Positions 55,540 through 64,000 of a stretch of DNA of 64,000 nt are shown here, one piece after another (position 1 is the stretch's first letter; each line of letters begins with the position of its first letter). The notes below the pieces were generated by a model. It was not told the DNA's origin. It saw only the letters and a program-made list of their open reading frames with translations, and did not search any database. A program made the translations under genes and the position numbers. The stretch is from Silene conica (taxonomy: Eukaryota > Streptophyta > Magnoliopsida > Caryophyllales > Caryophyllaceae): assembly GCA_029255685.2 (NCBI GenBank), contig CM055319.2, positions 15,904,247 through 15,968,246 of the forward strand, written 5' to 3'.

Positions 55540-58500
55540 TTAGGTGCCACCGATTAAACCAATTTCCAATCGCAAAGTCTCAAAGCGTTCTCTAGCCAAT
55601 GGTTTAGTGAAGATATCTGCCCACTGTTTTTCCGTACTACAAAATTCCAATTTTATATTTTTCTTTTCGACATGGTCTCTAAGAAAGTGGTGTCTAATTT
55701 CAATATGTTTGGTCCTCGAGTGCTGGGCTGGGTTTTTAGATATAATTATAGCACTCGTATTATCACATAGTATAGGCACACATCCAACATCAACACCATA
55801 ATCATGTAACTGTTGCTTCCATAAAAGTTGAGAACATACCAGTGCGGCTGCAATATATTCTGCTTCAGCAGTTGAGAGAGCGACAGAATTTTGTTTCTTG
55901 GATCCCCAAGATATAATACAGGGACCTACAAAGGTAGCAAGTCCGGAGGTACTTTTTCTGTCTAAAGAACACCCTGCATAATCCGCATCTGAATATCCTA
56001 CTAGGTTAAAGTTACAGTCCATAGGATACCATATATATAATTTTGAGGTTCCGATTAGGTATCTTAATATTCTTTTAACTGCAATCATATGTGATTCTTT
56101 TGGTGCAGATTGGAATCTCGCACAAACACAGACACTAAACATTATATCTGGACGACTTGCTGTAAGATAAAGAAGTGAGTCAATCATACCTCTGTAAGTA
56201 GTTTCATATACAGACTTACCATCTTCGTCTTTGGTTAACTTCTTATCTGTGACCATTGGTGTAGCCATTGCATGAGAGGTTTCCATTCCAAATTTCTTTA
56301 GTAACTCCTTGACGTATTTTTGTTGATGAACTTTGATTCCTTCTTCAGTTTGTTGTATTTGAAGTCCAAGGAAGAATTTTAGTTCTCCCATCATACTCAT
56401 CTCGAACTCAGAAGTCATCAACTCAGAGAAGTACTTGCACAACTTTTTATTAGTTGAGCCAAAAATAATATCGTCAACATAGATCTGAACGACTAGCAGA
56501 TCTGAGTTTTCACTTTTAAGAAATAGGGTTTTATCTACAGACCCTCTCTTGAATCCACTTTCCAATAAGAATTTTGATAATCTGTCGTACCATGCCCTAG
56601 GTGCTTGTTTCAGACCATATAGTGCTTTGTCCAATTTGAATACATGATCCTTGAGTTTGCTGTCAGGAAATCCAGGAGGTTGTTCAACAAATACTTCCTC
56701 TTGTAGATAGCCATTAAGAAAGGCAATCTTAACGTCCATCTGAAAAAGTTTCATTCCCTTGTGTGCTGCAAATGCAATGAGTAGTCTTATTTCCTCAAGA
56801 CGAGCAACAGGAGCAAAGGTTTCGTCATAATCGATCCCTTCATGTTGGTTGTATCCTTGAACCACTAGTCTGGCCTTATTTCTCACAATGACTCCAGTGT
56901 CATCCAATTTGTTTCTAAATACCCATCTAGTTGCAATGACAGTTCTGTCCTCAGGTTGGGGAACAAGATGCCAAACTTTGTTTCTTTCAAATTGCTGGAG
57001 TTCTTCTTGCATGGCAACTATCCAGTCTGGTTCTGCGAGAGCTTCCTTGATATTTGAAGGTTCAATGGTGGAGAGAAAGGAGTAGAATGAGCAAAAGTTG
57101 TTTAAGCTCCTTCGAGTTTGAACTCCATCTGTTAGACTTCCTATGACATTGTCCAATGGATGAGAGCCTTTGTATCTCCAATTCCTTGATTGATCATTTG
57201 CATTCCCTGAACTTGACTCGGGATCTTGACTTGTTCCCCCTGAATCCAAACCTGGGTTTATAGTAGGGTCAGGTATAACTCTTGCCTCTTCCCTTTGGTT
57301 TTGATTCAAAGTTACAGCTTCATTAGCTGTAACTCTGGGTTCCAAGTCATTGGTTTGAGAGTTATCTACAGTATCATCAACTGTAGTTTCATCTCTCGCA
57401 CCATTTTCTCCCAAGTTGAGTTCATCATGAGTTCCTTGAGGTTCTCCTTCTTCAATTTCCATTTCAGGAGGATCTTCCCTTGATAACCTGAAATCAGGTT
57501 CGTCTAGGTTTTCCTCTATATCCTGTAATGGCTTATTGAAGATATTATTCTCATCAAAGATAACATGAATACTTTCCTCTATGCATAAAGTACGTTTGTT
57601 AAAAACTTTGTAGGCTTTACTATGATCTGAATATCCTATAAAGATTGCTTCATCACTTCTAGGGTCGAATTTGCTTAATCTGTTTTTACCATTGTTGTGA
57701 ACAAAGCATTTACTACCAAAGCATCTTAAATGAGATATGTTTGGTTTACGACCTCGAAGAAGTTCATAAGGCGTCTTTTTAAGGATAGGTCTAATCATAG
57801 CACGGTTATGAATATAACAAGCTGTACTAATAGCCTCAGCCCAAAAGTTTCTAGGTAGGCCACTACAAAGAAGCATTGTTCTAGCCATGTCTTCTAGCGT
57901 TCTGTTCATTCGTTCTACGAATCCATTTTGTTGTGGGGTTCTAGGGGCCGAGAAGTTATGACCAACACCATTGGTTTTACAGAACTCAATAAAAGCATGA
58001 TTGTCGAACTCAGTTCCATGATCAGTACGGATTGTTACTAGGTTTGATTTATATTTGTTTTGGACAAGTTTCATGAGACTAACAAATTCATCGAAAGTTT
58101 CGTCTTTAGAGTGAAGAAAGATTGGCCAAACAAATCTAGAGTAATCATCAACTAGAACGAAAACATACCTGGAACCACCTCTGCTTCTTACCTTCATAGG
58201 GCCACGTAGATCCATGTGTACTAGTTCAAGAGCTTGTTCTGTGCTTACCACTCTTTTTGGCTTAAAAGACGATCTGACGTGTTTACATCGTGCACATGTG
58301 TCACACATCTTTTCTTGATCAAATTTGATCTTTGGAAGACCTTCGACCAAGTCCCATCTTTTTAGCTTACTTAGAATAGGTGAGCTAATATGACCAAATC
58401 TCTTGTGCCATAGACATGGATCATCTAACGTAACTTTCATGCATGATAGAGAATCAGTAGGTACAACATTTAAATCAATCATATAAACATTTTTCATCCT

Positions 58501-58833
58501 GTGACCTTCAAGTATCACTTTACTGGTGCCTTCTAAGATTATACGACATATATCTGAATGAAAAACCACTTTATTTCCTTTGTCACATAATTGAGATATA
58601 CTGATAAGATTGTGTTTGAGACCATTTACAAGGTATACATCATTTATAGCATGAGAGGATGAAATACCTATCTTACCAATTCCGATGATCTTTCCCTTTT
58701 TGTTATCACCGAATGTGACTTTACCTCCGTCAAAAGGTTTTAGGGTTTGGAATAGGTTTACGTCGCCTGTCATATGTCTTGAGCATCCACTGTCGAGATA
58801 CCATAGGTTATTTTCCTTGGCGACAAACTGCAC
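55540..58833 (-). CDS. pol: Sirevirus pol: protease, integrase, reverse transcriptase, RNase H
   Basis: A 1097-residue frame just downstream of gag. Protease active site DSG at residues 14-16 ([13 protein letters not shown]). GAG-pre-integrase LWHKRFGH at 141-148 and zinc-binding CDTCARC. Integrase catalytic residues D208 (HMDLRGPM), D271 (RTDHGTEF) and E307 ([10 protein letters not shown]), the full D,D,E set. A long variable acidic linker (about 440-560) follows. RT has [17 protein letters not shown] and active-site YVDDIIFGS, and RNase H has [18 protein letters not shown] and [13 protein letters not shown]. Motifs and length are those of a complete Copia pol. The linker contains VTANEAVTL, matching a repeat in gag. 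Confidence 0.95.
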   Translation of the reverse strand: MQFVAKENNLWYLDSGCSRHMTGDVNLFQTLKPFDGGKVTFGDNKKGKIIGIGKIGISSSHAINDVYLVNGLKHNLISISQLCDKGNKVVFHSDICRIILEGTSKVILEGHRMKNVYMIDLNVVPTDSLSCMKVTLDDPCLWHKRFGHISSPILSKLKRWDLVEGLPKIKFDQEKMCDTCARCKHVRSSFKPKRVVSTEQALELVHMDLRGPMKVRSRGGSRYVFVLVDDYSRFVWPIFLHSKDETFDEFVSLMKLVQNKYKSNLVTIRTDHGTEFDNHAFIEFCKTNGVGHNFSAPRTPQQNGFVERMNRTLEDMARTMLLCSGLPRNFWAEAISTACYIHNRAMIRPILKKTPYELLRGRKPNISHLRCFGSKCFVHNNGKNRLSKFDPRSDEAIFIGYSDHSKAYKVFNKRTLCIEESIHVIFDENNIFNKPLQDIEENLDEPDFRLSREDPPEMEIEEGEPQGTHDELNLGENGARDETTVDDTVDNSQTNDLEPRVTANEAVTLNQNQREEARVIPDPTINPGLDSGGTSQDPESSSGNANDQSRNWRYKGSHPLDNVIGSLTDGVQTRRSLNNFCSFYSFLSTIEPSNIKEALAEPDWIVAMQEELQQFERNKVWHLVPQPEDRTVIATRWVFRNKLDDTGVIVRNKARLVVQGYNQHEGIDYDETFAPVARLEEIRLLIAFAAHKGMKLFQMDVKIAFLNGYLQEEVFVEQPPGFPDSKLKDHVFKLDKALYGLKQAPRAWYDRLSKFLLESGFKRGSVDKTLFLKSENSDLLVVQIYVDDIIFGSTNKKLCKYFSELMTSEFEMSMMGELKFFLGLQIQQTEEGIKVHQQKYVKELLKKFGMETSHAMATPMVTDKKLTKDEDGKSVYETTYRGMIDSLLYLTASRPDIMFSVCVCARFQSAPKESHMIAVKRILRYLIGTSKLYIWYPMDCNFNLVGYSDADYAGCSLDRKSTSGLATFVGPCIISWGSKKQNSVALSTAEAEYIAAALVCSQLLWKQQLHDYGVDVGCVPILCDNTSAIIISKNPAQHSRTKHIEIRHHFLRDHVEKKNIKLEFCSTEKQWADIFTKPLARERFETLRLEIGLIGGT

Positions 58834-58841
58834 AAATAATT

Positions 58842-61220
58842 TTAAAGACAGGATTTAGGTACCCAAGCATACTTGGGTCCTTTGTTGTTAGTAATCACAA
58901 ATACATCTTCCTTTTTAACCCAGACTTGTCTTACATAGGTCTTTCTATATCGGTAGTGGTTGGGTTTTGATGTTCTTGTGTAGGTTTTAGTTTGGACTCT
59001 TGGTGACCATTTTTTGTGTGATGTTTGAGGAGTTTGTTTGGTTCTATTTCTCTTTTCTTCGTAGTCAAATGTCATGTCATAGAACCATCTGTGGTCAATA
59101 TTTCTTTCCTCAGTTTTATCATTATCACTATCAGAGACAGAAATAGTGTTGCTTGGAATTCCTAAGGATTTAACAAACTTAACTCCGGTTTTAAAATCTT
59201 GTGCGTGTTTCACACAGTTTTCTCGGAGGTGTCCATTATGACCACAATAAGTGCATATTAAATACTCAGGAAGGTCGGCATATTTTCTTCTTCTAAAGTC
59301 TCTATCTGTTGGGCTTTGTTTACATTTTGAGTGATCCCTTCTTCCATAACATTCGTGACCTAAACCCATCTTCATGTCGTTGTCGGATTGTTCAGTTAGG
59401 AAGTTTAGAACGTTAGTGCTTCCTTCCCACTTATCGTGAACTTTCCGAGCATGAAGAAGGAGGTCTTTCAAGGAGTCTATTTCTTTCTTACATTCACTAT
59501 GGTCAGTGTTGCTAGACTCTTTTAGGTTTTGAATGTCTTTATGGAAGTCAGACACAATTTTGGCATGTTCTTTCTTGATTTTAGATATACTGAATTCTAG
59601 ATCCATGATTTTGCTTTCGAGAATCTCAACTTCTTCTTGATGAGTCTCATCTTCGACCATAGTCGAAGATTCTGACTTAAGCCGTTCATTAACCTTTCTT
59701 AATTCTGAAGTTATAGCTTCATTAGCTATAACTTTAGATTGAAGCTCTTTAATGTTGAGTTTTAGTTTTGAGGTTATAGCTTCATTAGCTATAACTTTAG
59801 ACTCAAGAACCTTTTTCTCAGACATAACTGTTTCCAACTTAGCATTTGCTTCAATGCTTATTTTGGATTTCAGTTTCTTAGCTTTGGCTTTCAGAAGTTG
59901 ATTTTCCTCAGCAATATCGAGGATCTGCTCTTTCAAGTCATCTAACTCAAGATTTTGTTCATGACATTGGTCTAGGGTTTTCTCAAAATATTTAATTAGC
60001 ATAGCCTTAGATAAATTTTTAACTTGACTTTTGAGTTGAAGAAAATTTACCTCTTCGTCGTCGTCGTCTGAGTCTGATTCTCCAAGGAGACACATATTCG
60101 ATGCGTCATCTTCATTATTGTCGTTTGAGATTAGATCTAGGCTGACGTTGCTTAGGCATAGGTTTGCTACCTCTTCTTCTTCAGAGTCCTCGTCATCTTC
60201 AGATTCTAATTCTCCCCAGCATGACGCAAGCATTACTTTCTTAAACTCTGTTTTGGTCTTTTCTCTTTTTGACTTGTCTTTGATTTTGTCCCAACTTGGA
60301 CAATCTTTGATCATGTGGTCTTGTTGTCCACACTTGAAACATCCTCTTTTGAAGAATGTTTGCTTGGAGTCAGTTTTCTTTTTGTCGAATGTTTTGTTGT
60401 TAGAGTTTTTGTATCTACCTTTGAAAACTGCTTTCTTAAATCGTCTAGCGAATAGAACTGTTTCATCCTCAAGTTCTTCTTCGCTTACTTCGCTTGTGGA
60501 GGCTTGTAAAGCGACTCCCTTTCCTTTGGGATCATCATCGTTTTTATTTAGTATGATCTCGTGAGCCATTAAGGATCCAATCAATTCTTGGTAAGTGATT
60601 TTAGATAAATCACGTGCTTTCTCTATGGCCGTGACTTTAGGTTGCCACTTTTTGGTGAGACTCCTAAGAATCTTACGAATGATATCCTCAGAATCGATCT
60701 TTTTGCCAAGGTTCCACAGTTCATTAATAATACAAGAAAATCGTGCAGACATGCTATCAATAGATTCAATCTTTTCCATATTGAAAAGTTCATATCTTTG
60801 AACGAGCAAGTCTATACGATGTTTCCTGACTGCGGATGTTCCTTCATAAGCAAGTTCGAGACTATCCCATATTTCCTTAGCGGAACTACAGGATGAGAAT
60901 CTATCGAATTCTGAGGTTATCATACCGTTCTGTAGGAGGCTCATGGCCTTAGAGTTTTTCTCTGCAATTTTGTAGTCACTTTCCACATAATCGCTTTCCA
61001 TTTTTTCATAGGTTGTTCCATTGGCGGCGGCGACCAAGATCTTCTTTGGTCCAGTTTGGATGATCTTCCAACATTCCCAATCACGACCCTTGATGTAATG
61101 AGTCATCATATTTTTCCATAAACTATAGTTTTTGCCATCGAAGATAGGGCACTTGAGATGCTTGGAATCCATTGATGAAAGAGTATATAATATAGAATCA
61201 ATAGAAGGATCAAAACTCAC
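58842..61220 (-). CDS. gag: Sirevirus gag, long form with coiled coil and two zinc knuckles
   Basis: A 792-residue gag, longer than usual for Copia but typical of Sireviruses. Residues about 20-225 form the capsid-type region ([57 protein letters not shown]). First zinc knuckle at 294-307 ([14 protein letters not shown]), then acidic blocks ([21 protein letters not shown]). A long coiled coil covers about 400-595. The second knuckle is at 656-669 ([14 protein letters not shown]), and a basic Tyr/Arg-rich end follows. In the coiled coil VIANEAITS occurs twice (476-484, 497-505), each encoded over a DNA palindrome. Gag would form the particle for element RNA. The ATG lies only about 40 bp from the 5' LTR. 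Confidence 0.93.
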   Translation of the reverse strand: MSFDPSIDSILYTLSSMDSKHLKCPIFDGKNYSLWKNMMTHYIKGRDWECWKIIQTGPKKILVAAANGTTYEKMESDYVESDYKIAEKNSKAMSLLQNGMITSEFDRFSSCSSAKEIWDSLELAYEGTSAVRKHRIDLLVQRYELFNMEKIESIDSMSARFSCIINELWNLGKKIDSEDIIRKILRSLTKKWQPKVTAIEKARDLSKITYQELIGSLMAHEIILNKNDDDPKGKGVALQASTSEVSEEELEDETVLFARRFKKAVFKGRYKNSNNKTFDKKKTDSKQTFFKRGCFKCGQQDHMIKDCPSWDKIKDKSKREKTKTEFKKVMLASCWGELESEDDEDSEEEEVANLCLSNVSLDLISNDNNEDDASNMCLLGESDSDDDDEEVNFLQLKSQVKNLSKAMLIKYFEKTLDQCHEQNLELDDLKEQILDIAEENQLLKAKAKKLKSKISIEANAKLETVMSEKKVLESKVIANEAITSKLKLNIKELQSKVIANEAITSELRKVNERLKSESSTMVEDETHQEEVEILESKIMDLEFSISKIKKEHAKIVSDFHKDIQNLKESSNTDHSECKKEIDSLKDLLLHARKVHDKWEGSTNVLNFLTEQSDNDMKMGLGHECYGRRDHSKCKQSPTDRDFRRRKYADLPEYLICTYCGHNGHLRENCVKHAQDFKTGVKFVKSLGIPSNTISVSDSDNDKTEERNIDHRWFYDMTFDYEEKRNRTKQTPQTSHKKWSPRVQTKTYTRTSKPNHYRYRKTYVRQVWVKKEDVFVITNNKGPKYAWVPKSCL

Positions 61221-61259
61221 GCGGCTAGGCGATCAAGAGCACGAGGCTCTGATACCAAT

Positions 61260-62739
61260 TGAAGAGTCTATTGATATAATATACTCAAGAAGGGGGGGTT
61301 GAATTGAGTATGCCTTCTTTTTAAATCTTCTTCGATGTGTGTGAGTTTGTATGATGATCGTTGAGTAGAGCAAGTAATAAAGAGAGACACGATATTTTTG
61401 AAGTGGTTCAGTCTCACACTCTGAGACCTACGTCCACTATTCTCGATTAATAAAATTAGTACCAACTCTGGATTACAATTTTATCAACCCTACTCGTGCG
61501 ACTTTGATGTTAGTCACAACTCAATCTAGATACCGTTAAATATCTAGCTACGACAAATACCGTTAAATATTTGTCTTACAATGAGTACCGCTAAATACTC
61601 GTTCTATCTTACGTTAATAAGATAAAGTCTTCAATGTTTTCTTGGTGTCACAATCTTGAATGAATAAGATCAATGCTTGAGCACTTGAATCTTGAATCGG
61701 ATATGACAATGATAAGCTCGAATATGAAGAATATAAACGACGGTTTTCTCTCTTGATTTGCGTGTATATGTGTGTGTGTATTTCGTTTATTTTAATGTAT
61801 CATGGTAGTCTATTTATATAGAATATGTATCTAGGTAATTTAAACCCTAGATGATTTAGGAATATTACTTAAACTAGAATACTAGTCTTTTAGTAATACT
61901 ACCTTAAATCTAATCTTAATATATTTAGGAAAGATTTAATAATATACTATATATTATATAAGGAATCAATTTCCTAATTCATATTTAGGAAAGATCTTTA
62001 TATAATAAACAATAAGTATTCTTATTAAATCAACTTCCTAAACCATGTCAAAGATAATAAAATATATTACCATAATATAATCTTAGTTTGTTTAGGACAT
62101 TAAATAAATACATAATATTTATTTAAGTAAGCCTTACACGACTTATGGCAATCGTGTCATATTACACGTTTCCCAAAGTCGAAACATACTATATTTAGAT
62201 TATATATTTTTGACAATTAAAATCATATAAAAATCTTTAGTTTATTTTAGTAATAAATAATTATCTCATAAGATAATTATTTATTTCTTATTTAACTAAA
62301 AGATATTTTATATAATCCTATTAAGATTAACAATTCCATATTTAGAATAGAATACCATTTAAACACTAATACTACACGACACAAATTAGGAAACAAACGT
62401 TTCAACTAAAACACACATAAATCCCGATCATTTCTTCATAATATAGAGTTATAGCTACGAGCTATAACTTGAATCCATCTTGTACTAAAGCTATAGTTGA
62501 CGAATATAACTTTAGTTCATTATGCGCGCTTGTGATCTTCTATCAATCTTCGATTTAGTCAATTCATTGACTAATATGCTTGAGTCTTTTATACTTGATT
62601 GATTAGATCTTGTTACTAATGTTCTGTACACTTAGCACACGATTATACATACGAGTATATAATATATAAATAGCTAGACTTGTCATTATCAAAACATAAA
62701 CATATATACTATATATATATTTGAATATATGGTTCAACA
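61260..62739 (-). repeat. 5' LTR of the Sirevirus
   Basis: 1480 bp, minus strand TGTTGAACCATATA...GACTCTTCA, followed by the primer-binding site. Carries the GTTATAGCTacgAGCTATAAC palindrome at 62448-62468 and beside it an imperfect inverted repeat (CTAAAGCTATAGTT with AATATAACTTTAG). Confidence 0.93.
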
Positions 62740-63492
62740 CATGCAATTAGGGTTGCATGCCTACTATTAGGCATCAACCTATCCTAATCATTATGCATGT
62801 AAGAAAATAATATTACTAACATTTACCCAAAACACACACACTTACACGACACACTAAGTGTAAAATGGACTTCCATTTTACAATTAGTAATTTGTACAAT
62901 TGTGTGATATGTGACATCCTATGTGACATGATACAATTGTATTAATTTAAAAATATATTTATCATATAAATAATATTTCTAAATTAATTAAATCATATTT
63001 AACAAAGTAATCTAGTAATTCGTAATTACTGTCCCAACATATGGTTATCATAATAATCGTCGATACGATATATTTACAACGTTTGTTATAACCATGAACC
63101 ATTCTATTCTAATTTCGATATTTCTAAAATATCGATTAATATTTGACAATCGACACATTTCAATTTCAAATATAAATCTTACTTTAAGATTTAACCTCTG
63201 AATTCTAGTTATATGGTTTTAATAAGATCGATCAATTCGTATCATATACAATTGATCAATATATATATTTAAGGGGTTAGTCCTAAAGGTGTGACCTAAA
63301 GGGATCAACTGACCACCACCGTCACACAACAGTAATGTCAAACTCTAGTCAGCCAATCATTACCGATTAATGTTGGTCAGTTGACTATATCAAATATCGG
63401 ATCGTCCCTTGCATATTCTTTTCATAAGATTTTTGACAATGATTATTATCATTGACGTGATCGCACTATTGTTGAGTACATATTACCCAAGA

Positions 63493-64000
63493 GACATGAG
63501 ACATGTCATGTAATTGTTTTAATTTAAAATGCATATTCAACAATTTAAATATCATTTATAAATTAAATAAATCATATTTAACAAATCGACTAGTAATTCG
63601 TAATTACCGTTTCATAAAATGGTCATTTCAATAATCGTCAATATGATATACAACATTTGAAATTATAACCGATCCTTTTCATTCTAATATCGACGTTTCG
63701 TAAGCATCGATTAATATTTGAGAATTTACACGTTTCAATTACAAATACAAATCTTACATTAAGATTTAACCTCTCTTTATTCTCGTTATATTTATTTAAG
63801 GAATTGATCAACCCGTATCGATATATATTTGATCAATTTATCTATTAAGGGAATAGTCTTATAGGTGTGATCTAAAGGGATCAACTGACCACCACCGACA
63901 TACAACAGTAATGTCAAACTCTAGCTAGCCAATCATTACCGATTAATGTTGGTCAGTTGACTATATAATTTGAATCATCCCTTGCGTATTCTTGTCATGA
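63493..64000 (-). repeat. Outer Angela-type LTR (part 2), continuing past the window
   Basis: Resumes the LTR begun at 50253, starting with the second GACAT copy. It runs through AATTCGTAATTACCG and AAAGGGATCAACTGACCACC to the window edge, as in the inner LTR (63000-63460). Confidence 0.8.

Larger units (their letters stand above)
51451..62739 (-). mobile_element. Sirevirus (Copia) with third ORF; looks whole and young
   Basis: Minus-strand element of about 11.3 kb. 5' LTR 61260-62739 (1480 bp), 3' LTR 51451-52722 (1272 bp); shared parts are almost identical apart from one indel of about 60 bp, so insertion is recent. Initiator tRNA-Met primer site (TTGGTATCAGAGCC) beside the 5' LTR near 61247-61259, and a purine tract AAAAAGGGGGAATT beside the 3' LTR. 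Order gag (58842-61220), pol (55540-58833), then an extra ORF (53447-54973), as in Sireviruses, which often carry one after pol. All three frames are long and open. The flanks CATAC and CATGC differ at one of five positions. Confidence 0.93.
50943..63492 (-). mobile_element. Angela-type solo LTR split by a Sirevirus
   Basis: Parts 50943-51450 (TGAAAGGAACTTATAG...) and 62740-63492 (...CCCAAGA) together make about 1.26 kb, the length of the other Angela LTRs here. Perfect GACAT duplication at 50938-50942 and 63493-63497 shows it inserted in the outer LTR. The Sirevirus 51451-62739 lies inside it. Confidence 0.85.

Noticed and set aside
60118-60564. 148-residue plus-strand ORF
   Set aside because: Antisense shadow of Sirevirus gag; Ser-rich runs mirror the acidic blocks of gag.

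Overview
The window is intergenic DNA from a flowering plant, almost certainly a eudicot. It is built nearly entirely of transposable elements nested in one another. I find no confident host protein gene, tRNA, rRNA or CRISPR array. Evidence for a plant: Angela- and Sirevirus-type Copia elements primed by initiator tRNA-Met, a Cassandra element with a 5S rRNA-like LTR, a DD39D mariner transposase, Stowaway MITEs, Helitron termini and CACTA/MULE-like elements. Many long LTRs of the form TGTAACACCCC...GTATTACA fit Caryophyllales-like genomes, but I cannot fix the species.

Layout. 1-2628: 3' part of a mariner-like element whose transposase is dead but which carries a 162-residue antisense ORF of unknown function. 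2961-3243: Stowaway MITE. About 3400-3442: a Helitron 3' end. About 3460-7000: a decayed Ty3/gypsy remnant on the minus strand. 7251-18173: an Angela-like Copia element with gag but no visible pol (TR-GAG type), holding a long solo LTR (11928-15354) that itself holds a TRIM (13973-14527). That solo LTR carries ten hairpins with one conserved loop sequence and different, self-matching stems, which is the most striking signal in the window. 18451-18946: a partial Cassandra. 18947 onward: a long LTR (family R1) interrupted by a young Angela-type Copia element (20299-29082, minus).

29523 to about 32396: a CACTA-like element without a visible transposase. 32417-35211: an R1 solo LTR with a perfect 5-bp target duplication, set in a CAG/CAA-rich tract. 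35479-38067: jumbled LTR ends. 38079-38789: a MULE-like element with 85-bp terminal inverted repeats around a fragment of an acidic coding sequence. 39332-48294: a third R1 solo LTR containing two Helitrons; one has an exact empty site in R1 copy 1 and itself contains a Copia solo LTR. 48326-49626: another solo LTR, with a hairpin MITE inside.

50253-64000 is a three-level stack: an Angela-type LTR is split by a second such LTR (GACAT duplication), which is split by a Sirevirus (51451-62739). The Sirevirus looks whole: gag, pol and a third ORF of 508 residues are all open. It is the only element here besides the 20299-29082 Copia that looks recently active. Short TCGA-centred palindromes recur as clusters in many of the unrelated LTR families, and no feature type in the annotation explains them.
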